This document shows, piece by piece, positions 25,121 through 37,528 of a DNA stretch of 64,000 nt (the first letter of the stretch is position 1; the number at the start of each line of letters is the position of its first letter). The position numbers and the translations under genes are program-made. The stretch is from Bradyrhizobium sp. C9 (GTDB lineage Bacteria > Pseudomonadota > Alphaproteobacteria > Rhizobiales > Xanthobacteraceae). The notes under the pieces were generated by a model. That model was not told the origin of the DNA and searched no databases. It saw only the letters and a list, made by a program, of their open reading frames with translations. Location: positions 248,001 to 312,000 of the forward strand of contig NZ_NWTG01000003.1 in assembly GCF_002532045.1 (NCBI RefSeq). Reading direction: 5' to 3'.

Positions 25121-26409
25121 GTTCCGGTACGGACCTCCTTGATCTTGGCGATGTTGAGCTTGTCGAGCACGAAGCGCTCATAGAACGGCTCGCTCTCGCC
25201 GCGCCGCATCTTGCGGAGAAAGTATTTTTCGAAGGCGACCTTGGCGTAGTGGACCCACTCGCCCTTCGCGGACCAGTTGACGTTGCGCGGCGGGATCTGC
25301 GGTTGCGCCAGGAAGGCGACGCCGGAATCGCCGAAATCGGCAAGACAGATCGCATTCCAGGTCGGTTGAGTCGTCGGCTCCCTGCCCTTGAGCAGCGCGC
25401 CAATGTTCATCGCTGTTGCCGTCACCATGGACTCGATCATGAAGCCGGTCTTCGGCACGCCGACCGGCACTGCGGTCGCCCCGATCGGCGGGATCGCCAC
25501 GCAGACGCCGACCGCGAATATGTTGGGAAAGGCTGGATTGCGCTGATGCTTGTCGACGACGACGAAGCCGCGCGGATTGGTCAGCCCGTCGATGCCGCGG
25601 ACCGCCTCGACGCCGCGAAACGCCGGCAACATCATCGAATAGGCAAAGGGCAGTTCGTGGGTCTTGCGAACCGAGCCGTCTTCGGCCAGTTCCTCGACCA
25701 GCATCTTGCCCGCCTCGACGGCGTTGACGCGGGCATTGGTGATCCACTTGACGTGCTTCGCACGCATCTCGCTCTCGAGCAGGCCCTTGGTATCGCCGAC
25801 GCCATCGAGCCCGAGGTGACCGATATAGGGTTCCGAGGTAACGAAGGTCATCGGCACTTGGTCGCGCAGCTTGCGGCGGCGCAGTTCGGTTTCCAGGATG
25901 AACAGGAATTCGTACGCGGGCCCAAAGCACGACGCTCCCTGGACCGCGCCGATCACGACGGGGCCTGGATTGGCGGCCAGCCGGTCGAACGCCTCCCTTG
26001 CATGCGAAGCGTGGTCGACGTGACAGACCGATTGGGTATGGCCTTGCGGCCCGAGCCCCGGAATCTCGTCGAAGGCAAGCTCCGGGCCGGTCGCGACCAC
26101 GAGATAGTCATAGCCGACAGACGTGCCGTCGCCGAGCTCGACGCGGTTCTCCGTCGGGTACACGCGCTTCGCGCCCTGCACGAGCAGGCGGATATTCTTG
26201 CGCTTCATGACCTTCTCGAGATCGATCTCGATCTCGTCGCGCCTGCGCCAGCCGACCGCCACCCAGGGGTTTGACGGGACAAAGTGGTAGAGAGCCCCCT
26301 GCGAAATCACGCTGAGGCGGTCGTCCTTGCCAAGCTGCGGCAACAGTTCGTAGGCCATCAGCGTGCCGCTCAGACCGGCCCCGATCACGACAACTTCCGC
26401 CATGCTCAC
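25117..26409 (-). CDS. sqr: sulfide:quinone oxidoreductase
   Basis: A 430-residue FAD flavoprotein that oxidises sulfide and passes electrons to the quinone pool at the inner membrane. The N-terminal FAD motif VIGAGLSG is at 9-16. Cysteines C129, C161 (GASCFGP) and C355 (AICLADFG) match, with a constant offset of 2, the three essential cysteines C127/C159/C353 of Rhodobacter capsulatus SQR. A fourth, C303 (GVCVAIPP), lies by the quinone-side region. Start has GGGAGG upstream on its strand. It is the first gene of an operon and divergent from the SqrR-type repressor. Confidence 0.92.
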   Translation of the reverse strand: MSMAEVVVIGAGLSGTLMAYELLPQLGKDDRLSVISQGALYHFVPSNPWVAVGWRRRDEIEIDLEKVMKRKNIRLLVQGAKRVYPTENRVELGDGTSVGYDYLVVATGPELAFDEIPGLGPQGHTQSVCHVDHASHAREAFDRLAANPGPVVIGAVQGASCFGPAYEFLFILETELRRRKLRDQVPMTFVTSEPYIGHLGLDGVGDTKGLLESEMRAKHVKWITNARVNAVEAGKMLVEELAEDGSVRKTHELPFAYSMMLPAFRGVEAVRGIDGLTNPRGFVVVDKHQRNPAFPNIFAVGVCVAIPPIGATAVPVGVPKTGFMIESMVTATAMNIGALLKGREPTTQPTWNAICLADFGDSGVAFLAQPQIPPRNVNWSAKGEWVHYAKVAFEKYFLRKMRRGESEPFYERFVLDKLNIAKIKEVRTGT

Positions 26410-26456
26410 CTCCCTTGGTTGAACGTTCCGCCGGTCGTCCCGGTCATCGATAATGC

Positions 26457-26501
26457 TTGACGATATATTCTATTGTTCGTATATACGCAAGTATGAATAT
26501 A
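26457..26501. promoter_or_regulatory. sqrR promoter with nested palindromic operator
   Basis: TTGACG (26457-26462) and TATATA (26480-26485) are 17 bases apart. Centred on them is a palindrome: CGTATATACG (26478-26487) flanked symmetrically by TATATTC (26464-26470) and GAATATA (26495-26501). It covers the -10 box and the ATG. This matches the AT-rich palindromes bound by BigR/SqrR repressors. The divergent sqr start is 55 bases away, so one site could control both directions. Confidence 0.75.
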
Positions 26502-26822
26502 AATATCGACGACATGCAAAGCGCGGCCGATCAGGCGAGCAATCTCCTGAAGTCTCTCTCCAACCGCCACAGGCTGCTGATCATCTGCCAGTTGATCGAC
26601 GGCGAGCGATCTGTGGGCGAGCTCGCCGAGTTCCTCGATCTGCGGGATTCCACGGTCTCTCAGCATCTTGCGCTCCTTCGCAAGGATGGCCTGGTCTCCG
26701 CTCGCCGCGACGGGCAGACGATCTTCTATTCGATCGCAAGCGAGCCCGCGCGGAAGGTTCTGCAAGCGCTCTATGAAGCCTATTGCGCTCCGGCCGGCGG
26801 CAGACGAAGGCGAACTTTATGA
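26493..26822 (+). CDS. ArsR family persulfide sensor (SqrR/BigR type)
   Basis: A 109-residue winged-helix repressor. C32 (LLIICQL) and C98 (YEAYCAP) are 66 residues apart, exactly the spacing of the C41/C107 sensing pair of SqrR and the C42/C108 pair of BigR, which form a polysulfide bridge and release DNA. The recognition helix is DLRDSTVSQHLALLRKDGLV. ATG 26493 is chosen because the only upstream in-frame start (TTG 26457) coincides with the -35 box. Divergent from sqr, and followed on its own strand by an RND efflux pair. Confidence 0.9.
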   Translation: MNINIDDMQSAADQASNLLKSLSNRHRLLIICQLIDGERSVGELAEFLDLRDSTVSQHLALLRKDGLVSARRDGQTIFYSIASEPARKVLQALYEAYCAPAGGRRRRTL

Positions 26823-26912
26823 TCTCGCGACGGTCATCCATTGAGCAGGATCAACACTTCCGCGCCGGCGGCGAAGATAAGGGATGAACCCGCGCGCGAC
26901 GTCACGACTTCC

Positions 26913-27923
26913 ATGACGAGACGGATATTTCCGATGCGAATTTCGATATTGCCAGCGGCCCTCACCGCCTTCGCGCTCTCTTTGGCGCCGGCTCGCGCCG
27001 ACACGCTCACTGTGGCGCAGCATCGGGTTGCTGACGAAAAGGCCGTGTTCGCAACGGTGGAGAGCATCAGCGTGGCTCCCGCCCGCGGACGCATCAGCGG
27101 TACGGTTGCCCAGCTCAATGTCCGCGAGGGCGATCGCGTAGCGGCCGGTCAGGTCATCGCGACGGTCGGCGACGAAAAGCTCGTGCTGCAGATGAAGTCG
27201 CTCGACGCACAGATCGAGGCCTTGCAGGCGCAGGCCAACCAGGCGCAGATCGATTTCACGCGGATCGAAGGACTTGTCGAACGCGGCACGCTGCCGCGCG
27301 TCAAACTCGACGAGGCGCGGACCGCATTGAACGTCGCCGACAATGGTCTGCGCGCAAGGACGGCCGAGCGGGCCGTGATCAGCCAGCAACTGAGCGAGGG
27401 CCGCGTACTGGCGCCCTCCGATGGCCGGGTCCTGAAGAAGCTCGTGACCGTGGGTTCGGTCGTGCTGCCCGGCGATGCCATCGTCACCGTCGCGCAACAG
27501 CATTTCAAGCTGCGGCTGCGCGTGCCGGAACGGCACGCCCGATTCCTCAAGCCGGGCGACAGCATCCGTATCGATGCCGCAGAACTCGGCGAGGAAGCTC
27601 CCAAGGGCGGCGTCATCGACCTCGTCTACCCGCAGATCGAGGAAGGGCGCGTGATTGCGGACGCCACAGTCGAAGGTCTCGGCGAATATTTCGTGGGCGA
27701 CCGACTGAGGGTGTGGATCTCGGCCGGCACGCGACCGGCCTTCGTGATTCCGGCAAGCTATGTCAGGACCAGATTCGGAATCGACTACGTCCAGCTTCGC
27801 CAGGCCGACCGGACCGTCGAAGTGCCGGTGCAGCGTGGCCGCAATGTACCTATGCCTGCGCTTCCGGACGGGCTCGAAATCCTGTCCGGGCTGCGCGACG
27901 GCGACCAACTGGTGCAACCATGA
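26913..27923 (+). CDS. RND efflux periplasmic adaptor (membrane fusion protein)
   Basis: A 336-residue adaptor. The signal peptide ends at LAPARA (about residue 29). The lipoyl-like barrel begins at ISVAPARGRISGTVAQLNVR and a coiled coil follows (LQMKSLDAQIEALQAQANQ). It bridges the RND pump to an outer-membrane channel. ATG 26934 would give an even cleaner signal peptide and is an alternative start. It overlaps the pump gene by 4 bases. It lies 90 bases after sqrR in the same direction, so may be cotranscribed with it. Confidence 0.88.
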   Translation: MTRRIFPMRISILPAALTAFALSLAPARADTLTVAQHRVADEKAVFATVESISVAPARGRISGTVAQLNVREGDRVAAGQVIATVGDEKLVLQMKSLDAQIEALQAQANQAQIDFTRIEGLVERGTLPRVKLDEARTALNVADNGLRARTAERAVISQQLSEGRVLAPSDGRVLKKLVTVGSVVLPGDAIVTVAQQHFKLRLRVPERHARFLKPGDSIRIDAAELGEEAPKGGVIDLVYPQIEEGRVIADATVEGLGEYFVGDRLRVWISAGTRPAFVIPASYVRTRFGIDYVQLRQADRTVEVPVQRGRNVPMPALPDGLEILSGLRDGDQLVQP

Positions 27924-30900
27924 ATCTCGGGCTGTCCGGCCGGCTGACCAGGGCGACCCTGACGTCGCCGCTCACCTCCTTGTTCCTGCTTGCATCGCTT
28001 GCCGTCGGCCTGATCGCCGTCATGGTGATTCCCCGCGAGGAGGAGCCACAGATCAGCGTGCCCATGGTCGACATCCGCATCAACGCGGACGGCTTGCGCG
28101 GCCCCGACGCGGTTGAGCTCGTCAGCAAGCCGCTGGAGGCGATCGTCAAGGGGATCGACGGCGTCGAGCATGTCTACAGCCAGACCGAGGATGATCGCGT
28201 AATGGTCACCGCGCGATTCTTGGTCGGCACCAAGTTCGAGGACGCGATCCTGCGCGTCCACGAGAAGGTTCGGGCCAATCTCGACCATATCCCTGTCGGC
28301 ATTCCCGAGCCGTTGATCGTCGGCCGGGGCATCAACGACGTGGCGGTGACGGTCTTGACGCTGTCGCCGAAGCCGGAAGCAGCCGAGCGCTGGAGTGACA
28401 AGGATCTGTTCGAACTCGCCGACAAACTGCGCTCCGAGCTCATCAAGATCGACAATATCGGGCTGACCTATGTGTCCGGCGGTTCCGCACAGCAGATCCG
28501 GGTAGAACCCGATCCGGAGAGGCTGTCGCTTTTCGGCGTCACGCTCCAGCAGCTGGTCGCTAAGGTCAAGGAAGCCAACCGCTCGTTCGTAGCAGGCCAG
28601 GTCCGCGATTCCGGGCTCGTGCGCAACGTGGCCGCCGGCCAGACGCTCTCCGGCATTCCCGACATCGGCTTGCTCTTGATCGCGACCCGGGATGGCCGGC
28701 CGGTCTACGTCAAGGATGTCGCGTCGGTGGTGATCGGACCGAACACGGTCGAGCACCGCGTCTGGAACGACGCGCGTGATGGCGCCGGGCAATGGCGGCG
28801 CGTGCCGGCAGTCAGCCTCGCGCTCGCCAAGCGCGCCGGCGCCAATGCCGTGGTGGTGTCGGCCGACATCGCCCGCCGGCTCGACCAGCTGAAGGCGCGG
28901 CTCGTCCCCGACGACATCCAGGTCACGGTGACGCGCGACTATGGCGAGACCGCCAACGAGAAGGCCAACGAGCTGTTGTTTCACCTCGGACTCGCGACCG
29001 TCTCGATCGTTGTGCTGATCGCGATCGCGATCGGCTGGCGCGAAGCCGTTGTGACGTTCGTCGTCATACCAACGACGATATTGCTGACGATGTTCGCCGC
29101 CAACCTGATGGGTTACACTATCAATCGCGTCAGCCTCTTTGCGCTGATCTTCTCGATCGGCATCCTGGTCGATGATGCGATCGTGATCGTCGAGAACATC
29201 GCCCGCCACTGGGCGATGCATGACGGGCGGTCGCGATTGCAGGCAACGGTCGAGGCGGTCGCCGAAGTCGGAAATCCCACCGTCATCGCAACGCTTACGG
29301 TCGTCGCCGCCCTGTTGCCGATGCTGTTCGTGTCCGGCCTCATGGGCCCCTACATGGCTCCGATTCCGGCCAACGCGTCGGCAGCGATGTTGTTCTCGTT
29401 CTTCGTTGCGGTGGTGGTCGCGCCTTGGCTCATGTTGAAGCTCGCGCCCAGGAACGACGTGGCGAGCGCGCACCTGCACCAGGAGGGGCGCCTCGGCCGA
29501 CTGTACCGCCGCCTTGCGACGCCGGTCGTCCGAAGCAAGCGTGCGGCCTGGATCTTCCTGCTCGGCGTCGGGGTGGCGACGTTGCTCTCGATGACGCTTT
29601 TCGCGACCAAGTCGGTGACCGTCAAGTTGCTGCCCTTCGACAACAAATCGGAGATCGCGGTTATGGTCGATCTGCCCGAGGGCGCAAGCCTGGAGGCCAC
29701 GGAGAGAACGCTATTTGCTGCGGCCGACATTGCGAGACAGCTGCCGGAAACGACCTCGTTGCAATCGTACGCCGGCACCGCAGCCCCCTTCAATTTCAAC
29801 GGTTTGGTGCGACATTACTATCTGCGCGAAAAGCCCGAGCTGGGTGAGCTTCAGATCAATCTGGCCGCGCGCGGTGACCGCAAACGCGCAAGCCACGATA
29901 TTGCGCTCGAACTCCGGCAACGGCTCAAGGCGCTTGACGCACCCAAGGGAACCAGCGTCAAGGTGGTCGAGGTTCCACCGGGACCACCGGTGCTGGCGAC
30001 ACTGCTCGCCGAGGTCTACGGCCCCGACGCTGCGACGCGCCGCGCAGTCACTGCCGAGTTGAAGAAAATATTTGCCGATGTGCCGTTCATCGTCGACATC
30101 GACGATTCGATCGGCGAGAAACGTCCCCGGTTGCGGTTGTCGATCGACCAGGATCGGCTGGAATTCTTCGCCGTGGAGCAGCGCGACGTCTACGATACGA
30201 TCCAGGCGCTGTTCGGCGGCACCCCGATCGGCTATTCGCACCGCGGCGAAGACCGCAACCCGATCGAGATCGTGGTGCGGTTGCCGAAACGTGGCCTCGC
30301 CTGGGACGAGGCCCTGGCATCGACACCCGTGCCGGCCAACACGCTGCCTGGCAGCAAGACGGTCGTCGAACTTGGACAGGTGGTGAAAGCTACGGTCGAA
30401 CAGGGATCGCCGGTGATCTTCCGCAGGGATGGCCGGTTCGCCGACATGGTGATGGCCGAACTCGCCGGCCGCTTCGAGGCGCCGCTCTACGGCATGATGG
30501 AGGTTGCGAGCCGCATCGACACCCACGATTGGGGCAATTTGCCGAAGCCCGCGACCAGCCTGCACGGCCAGCCAGCGGACGAGTCACGTCCGACGCTGCT
30601 ATGGGATGGCGAGTGGGAGATCACCTATGTGACCTTCCGCGACATGGGCGCCGCCTTCGGCGCGGCCATCCTCGGAATCTACGTGCTGGTCGTCGCTCAG
30701 TTCGGGAGCTTCCGCCTGCCGCTCGTCATCCTGACGCCGATCCCGCTCACGCTGATTGGCATCCTGATCGGACACTGGCTGCTGGGCGCACCGTTCACGG
30801 CGACGTCGATGATCGGCTTCATCGCGCTGGCCGGCATTATCGTGCGAAACTCGATCCTGCTCGTCGACTTCATTCGCCATAGCGGCAAAGGCGGCGCTTC

Positions 30901-31141
30901 GCTCCGCGAGGTCGTGCTTGAGGCCGGTGCGGTTCGCTTCAAGCCCATCCTGCTCACTGCGCTTGCCGCCATGATCGGAGCCGCAACGATCCTGCTCGAC
31001 CCGATCTTCCAGGGATTGGCGATATCGCTGCTGTTTGGCCTGGCGTCGTCGACCCTGCTCACGGTGCTGGTGATCCCCGCGATTTACATCGCGTTGCGCT
31101 CACCGGCGGGGCCGCCGGCAAAAGCCGCCAACTCCGGCTAG
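27920..31141 (+). CDS. RND efflux transporter permease (HAE1-like)
   Basis: A 1073-residue inner-membrane proton-driven pump with the usual RND layout: TM1 (LTSLFLLASLAVGLIAVMVI), a large periplasmic domain, TM2-6 starting at LLFHLGLATVSIVVLIAIAIG, a second periplasmic domain and TM7-12 ending at VIPAIYIALR. The TM4 motif GILVDDAIVIVENI carries the conserved Asp pair needed for proton relay. Length matches HAE1 family members. No TolC-type outer-membrane gene is adjacent, so the pump must use a channel encoded elsewhere. Substrate unknown; its position behind a persulfide sensor suggests sulfur- or thiol-linked regulation. Confidence 0.92.
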   Translation: MNLGLSGRLTRATLTSPLTSLFLLASLAVGLIAVMVIPREEEPQISVPMVDIRINADGLRGPDAVELVSKPLEAIVKGIDGVEHVYSQTEDDRVMVTARFLVGTKFEDAILRVHEKVRANLDHIPVGIPEPLIVGRGINDVAVTVLTLSPKPEAAERWSDKDLFELADKLRSELIKIDNIGLTYVSGGSAQQIRVEPDPERLSLFGVTLQQLVAKVKEANRSFVAGQVRDSGLVRNVAAGQTLSGIPDIGLLLIATRDGRPVYVKDVASVVIGPNTVEHRVWNDARDGAGQWRRVPAVSLALAKRAGANAVVVSADIARRLDQLKARLVPDDIQVTVTRDYGETANEKANELLFHLGLATVSIVVLIAIAIGWREAVVTFVVIPTTILLTMFAANLMGYTINRVSLFALIFSIGILVDDAIVIVENIARHWAMHDGRSRLQATVEAVAEVGNPTVIATLTVVAALLPMLFVSGLMGPYMAPIPANASAAMLFSFFVAVVVAPWLMLKLAPRNDVASAHLHQEGRLGRLYRRLATPVVRSKRAAWIFLLGVGVATLLSMTLFATKSVTVKLLPFDNKSEIAVMVDLPEGASLEATERTLFAAADIARQLPETTSLQSYAGTAAPFNFNGLVRHYYLREKPELGELQINLAARGDRKRASHDIALELRQRLKALDAPKGTSVKVVEVPPGPPVLATLLAEVYGPDAATRRAVTAELKKIFADVPFIVDIDDSIGEKRPRLRLSIDQDRLEFFAVEQRDVYDTIQALFGGTPIGYSHRGEDRNPIEIVVRLPKRGLAWDEALASTPVPANTLPGSKTVVELGQVVKATVEQGSPVIFRRDGRFADMVMAELAGRFEAPLYGMMEVASRIDTHDWGNLPKPATSLHGQPADESRPTLLWDGEWEITYVTFRDMGAAFGAAILGIYVLVVAQFGSFRLPLVILTPIPLTLIGILIGHWLLGAPFTATSMIGFIALAGIIVRNSILLVDFIRHSGKGGASLREVVLEAGAVRFKPILLTALAAMIGAATILLDPIFQGLAISLLFGLASSTLLTVLVIPAIYIALRSPAGPPAKAANSG

Positions 31142-31210
31142 TGGCCGCGGACGAGCGCCGTCCCGCTATCGCCTGCAGGCTATCCGGCCGGCGTGGCAGG
31201 GCAGCTCGCT

Positions 31211-31750
31211 TTACGCCGCGTTGCTGCCTTCCTGGCGGCTTGCCTCGAACAGGAACCAGGTGCGGCGCTCGGTCTCGTCGATGAAGGTTTCGAGCAGGCC
31301 GGCGGTGCCTGAATCCTCATGGTCGTCGGCGAGCTTGTGCGCCTTGCGCATCGCCGCCGCCATGTGCTTGTTGTCTTCCATCAACTCGCGCAGCATTTCG
31401 CGCGGCGGGACATAGTGCTCGTCATTGTCCCTGATGGTCTGGTGCTTGCCGATGTCGCCGATCGACCGCAGTGTCGCGCCGCCGAGCTTGCGCACCCGCT
31501 CGGCGAGCTGGTCGGTGGTCGCGAAGATCGCGTCCGACTGCTCGTCCAGCAACAAATGGTAATCATGGAAATGCCGGCCGCTGACATGCCAGTGAAAATT
31601 CTTGGTCTTCAGGTAGAGCGCGAAGGCGTCGGCCAGAAGCGTGTTGAGCGAGGCCGAGATCGTGTCCACCGCCGCTTGCGGCAGATCGCTCGGCGTGTCG
31701 AGATCGGGCGATATCTTTTCAGTCTTGGTTTCACTCTTGGCTTTGCTCAC
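31211..31750 (-). CDS. Dps family ferritin-like DNA-protection protein
   Basis: A 179-residue Dps-like miniferritin that binds and oxidises iron with hydrogen peroxide and shields DNA. The ferroxidase segment KNFHWHVSGRHFHDYHLLLD is diagnostic, with the following DEQSD acid cluster. The N-terminus is Lys/Ser/Thr-rich (about 20 residues), as in Dps proteins that bind DNA directly. It converges with the RND gene. Confidence 0.92.
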   Translation of the reverse strand: MSKAKSETKTEKISPDLDTPSDLPQAAVDTISASLNTLLADAFALYLKTKNFHWHVSGRHFHDYHLLLDEQSDAIFATTDQLAERVRKLGGATLRSIGDIGKHQTIRDNDEHYVPPREMLRELMEDNKHMAAAMRKAHKLADDHEDSGTAGLLETFIDETERRTWFLFEASRQEGSNAA

Positions 31751-31876
31751 GTTGGACCTTCCTGTTAGGAACCCCCGTATTTCGGCGCATTGAACATTGG
31801 CCGCCGGACCGCTAACGCATCATCAGCCCACCTGTTCCTGGAAGTCAGGAACCCATGCTGCCGGATACCAAGCGCG

Positions 31877-32566
31877 ATGGATGAATGGATCGACTATTAC
31901 GATTCCACGCATACGATCTATGCGAGCCGACTGCACCGCGACCTGCATTTCCAGGTCATCGCCAACGACATCATCGGCTACATCACCTCGCCCGGCGCCG
32001 TGGTGCTGGATTATGCCTGCGGTGAGGCGCTGTCGGCGGCGAAGGTCGCCAATGCCTGCGCCCAGCTCTATCTGGCGGAGCCTGCGCCCGGCGTGCGCGG
32101 CCGCCTGGTCGCGCGCTTTGCGCCCGACACCAAGATCCGCGTCCGCTCGCTCGACGAGCTGAAGAACATGGAGGCGGATTCGATCGACCTCGTGGTGATG
32201 AACTCGGTGGCGCAATACATGACGCCGCAAGAGCTCGACACCGCGTTCGACGTGATCCACCGCCTGCTGAAACCCTCGGGCCGCTTCGTGCTCGGCGATA
32301 TCCTGCGGCCCGAAGTCGGCATGGCCCGAGACGTCATCGCGCTGCTGCGTTTTGCCGCGACCCATGGCTTCCTGCGCGATGCCTTGATCGGGCTCGCCTC
32401 GACCGCGCTGTCCGATTACCGGCAACTGCGCACCAAGATCGGGCTGCAGCGCTACCGCGAGGACGAGATGATCGCAAAGCTCGCCGCCGCCGGCTTTGAC
32501 GCCGCACGCGCGCCGCGCAACATCGGGCACAATCCGTGGCGGATGACGTTCGTGGCGCACCACTGA
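31877..32566 (+). CDS. SAM-dependent methyltransferase, class I
   Basis: A 229-residue methyltransferase. The SAM motif VVLDYACGEA lies at about residue 43-52, then LYLAEPAP (motif II) and VMNSVAQYMTPQELD (motif IV region), with LKPSGRFVLGDIL as motif V-VI. Target unknown; some relatives act on quinones, lipids or sugars. ATG 31877 matches the likely family N-terminus (MDEWIDYYDST). It is divergent from dps with about 126 bases between the two starts. Confidence 0.82.
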   Translation: MDEWIDYYDSTHTIYASRLHRDLHFQVIANDIIGYITSPGAVVLDYACGEALSAAKVANACAQLYLAEPAPGVRGRLVARFAPDTKIRVRSLDELKNMEADSIDLVVMNSVAQYMTPQELDTAFDVIHRLLKPSGRFVLGDILRPEVGMARDVIALLRFAATHGFLRDALIGLASTALSDYRQLRTKIGLQRYREDEMIAKLAAAGFDAARAPRNIGHNPWRMTFVAHH

Positions 32567-32643
32567 CCAGAGGTTGTGCAAGATATTAGGGTTAACCAAA
32601 AGTAAACGTAGCGGCCGCTGAAATAATCAGCAATGATCCACTC

Positions 32644-32719
32644 GGCCCGGTGGCGGAAGCGTCGACGCGGCAGTGGTGCAACACTGTTTATCCTGGTTCA
32701 ACTCCAGGCCGGGCCTCCA
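32644..32719 (+). tRNA. tRNA-Cys-like gene (GCA), aberrant D-loop and anticodon loop
   Basis: A 76-base sequence that folds as a tRNA. The acceptor stem GGCCCGG (32644-32650) pairs perfectly with CCGGGCC (32709-32715), followed by discriminator T and an encoded CCA. The T-arm is canonical: CCTGG-TTCAACT-CCAGG (32692-32708). T8 and G9 are present. The anticodon arm CAGTG/CACTG encloses GTGCAA, giving U33 and anticodon GCA; U73 and GCA are tRNA-Cys identity elements. Unusual points: the anticodon loop is 6 (or, opening one pair, 8) bases rather than 7, and the D-loop lacks adjacent G18-G19. It could be a diverged functional tRNA, a tRNA-like RNA, or a decaying copy. Confidence 0.5.
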
Positions 32720-33045
32720 GCCTTCGCTGCTCACGCAGCTTCGGCTCGGTAAGCCTTTTGTGGCGAAGGCTACCGCGCGGCGAGCCCGCAGGGCGAAGCC
32801 GGGCCTGTATGACCCAGCCCCGCGTCCTGAGCACCCCCAGCCGGGCATGGGTCGAATGAGGAATTTCCCCCAGAATCGCAGTTGATTGGGCGTTTTTGGG
32901 GGTTTCGCAGGTGCGGAAACTGGTCTAAAGACCTCCCGCGCGCGAGGGATCGCGCTTCCGGCGCTACAAGACGTGGCGCATGGCTCGAGGGACGCGCGGG
33001 ACGCGCGCCCTTTTTTTGTGCCCAAATTCCAGTCCGCGAGAGCTG
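32719..33045 (+). other. carB leader with branched inverted repeats
   Basis: No gene is visible between the tRNA-like element and carB. AGCCTTCG (32719-32726) pairs with CGAAGGCT (32764-32771), enclosing CTGCTCACGCAG and other short hairpins, so a branched structure follows directly behind the tRNA-like 3' end. The remainder is GC-rich with a T7 run at 33011-33017, just before the carB start. Confidence 0.45.
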
Positions 33046-36508
<3,463 letters not shown>

Positions 36509-36510
<2 letters not shown>

Positions 36511-36541
36511 CCGCTGCCCGGGCTGAAGGCCCGAAGCGGTC
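36509..36541 (+). terminator. hairpin downstream of carB
   Basis: GACCGCT at the carB stop pairs with AGCGGTC (36535-36541), and an inner CGGGC/GCCCG stem extends it. It lacks a long T-tract, so termination may be Rho-assisted. Confidence 0.4.
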
Positions 36542-36704
36542 AATTAGCCGAATGGCTGGAACTCACCGCGCGATTGGATGTTGTCACGGCCCTTAGCGGG
36601 GCCGAAAATCACTGGGCTTCCGGGCGCATTCGCGTCCTGATTCCTGCGTTAGCTGAACTGGATATTCGTGCACGGCCGTCGGGCGCGCACGATGAAGGAC
36701 GAAG

Positions 36705-37181
36705 ATGATGGATAAGGTTCCGATGACCGCGGGCGGTTACGCCGCGCTGACGAACGAGCTCAAGAAGCGACAGTCGGAGGATCGTCCGCGCATCATCGAA
36801 CACATTGCGGAAGCGCGTTCACACGGCGACCTCTCGGAGAACGCCGAGTATCACGCCGCCAAGGAAGAGCAGTCGCATAACGAGGGTCGCATCGCCGAGC
36901 TCGAGGACAAGCTCGCGCGCGCCGACATCATCGACATTTCGAAACTGTCCGGCGACACCATCAAGTTCGGCGCGACCGTGACGCTGATCGATGAGGACAC
37001 CGAGAAGAAAGCGGTGTGGCAGATCGTCGGCGAAGTCGAGGCCGACGCCAAGAAGGGCCGCATCTCCATCACCTCGCCGCTTGCGCGCGCGCTGATCGGC
37101 AAGAAGAAGGGCACCACCGTCGAAGTGATGGCGCCGGGCGGCGCCAAGGCCTACGAGATCACCAAGGTCGAATGGCGGTAG
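36705..37181 (+). CDS. greA: transcription elongation factor GreA
   Basis: A 158-residue GreA that rescues backtracked RNA polymerase by stimulating transcript cleavage. The N-terminal coiled coil carries the acidic tip ([20 protein letters not shown]), and the C-terminal FKBP-like domain ends [21 protein letters not shown] 36708 is an alternative one codon downstream. AAGGACGAAG precedes the start. Followed by a strong terminator. Confidence 0.95.
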   Translation: MMDKVPMTAGGYAALTNELKKRQSEDRPRIIEHIAEARSHGDLSENAEYHAAKEEQSHNEGRIAELEDKLARADIIDISKLSGDTIKFGATVTLIDEDTEKKAVWQIVGEVEADAKKGRISITSPLARALIGKKKGTTVEVMAPGGAKAYEITKVEWR

Positions 37182-37202
37182 TTACCCTGACGTGACTGGT
37201 GC

Positions 37203-37234
37203 AAAAAGGCCGCGTGTTGCACGCGGCTTTTTTT
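37203..37234 (+). terminator. greA Rho-independent terminator
   Basis: GCCGCGTG (37209-37216) and CACGCGGC (37220-37227) form an 8-bp stem with a TTG loop and a run of seven T. The rest of the gap to the DoxX gene (37235-37528) has no visible gene. Confidence 0.9.
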
Positions 37235-37528
37235 GTGCCCGCGTTTTCCCCACGTCTGACAGCAATGTGAGTGGAGGGCGGCAAGGCGGCATACTAGTGA
37301 GGCCGTGACATGTTTATGCAGTATAATCATGTCGGGGACCGGGGACGGAGCCGAAGATTGCGTCGCAACACGCATCGTGGCGCGGTCACCGTGTCACTGT
37401 CGCATTCTCTCGCAACATCCATCGGGCGAGGAATGATTCCAGGTGCAAGGTGTTGACATCACATTCTGGTGGCGAACACCGTGTGTTTCTGCTTCGTGCA
37501 ACGTTCCAGTGTGTCAAACAGGGGGCAA

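Noticed and set aside
32650..32859. A 69-residue frame overlapping the tRNA-like element
   Set aside because: It covers the tRNA stems and has no ribosome site; structure explains the sequence better than coding.
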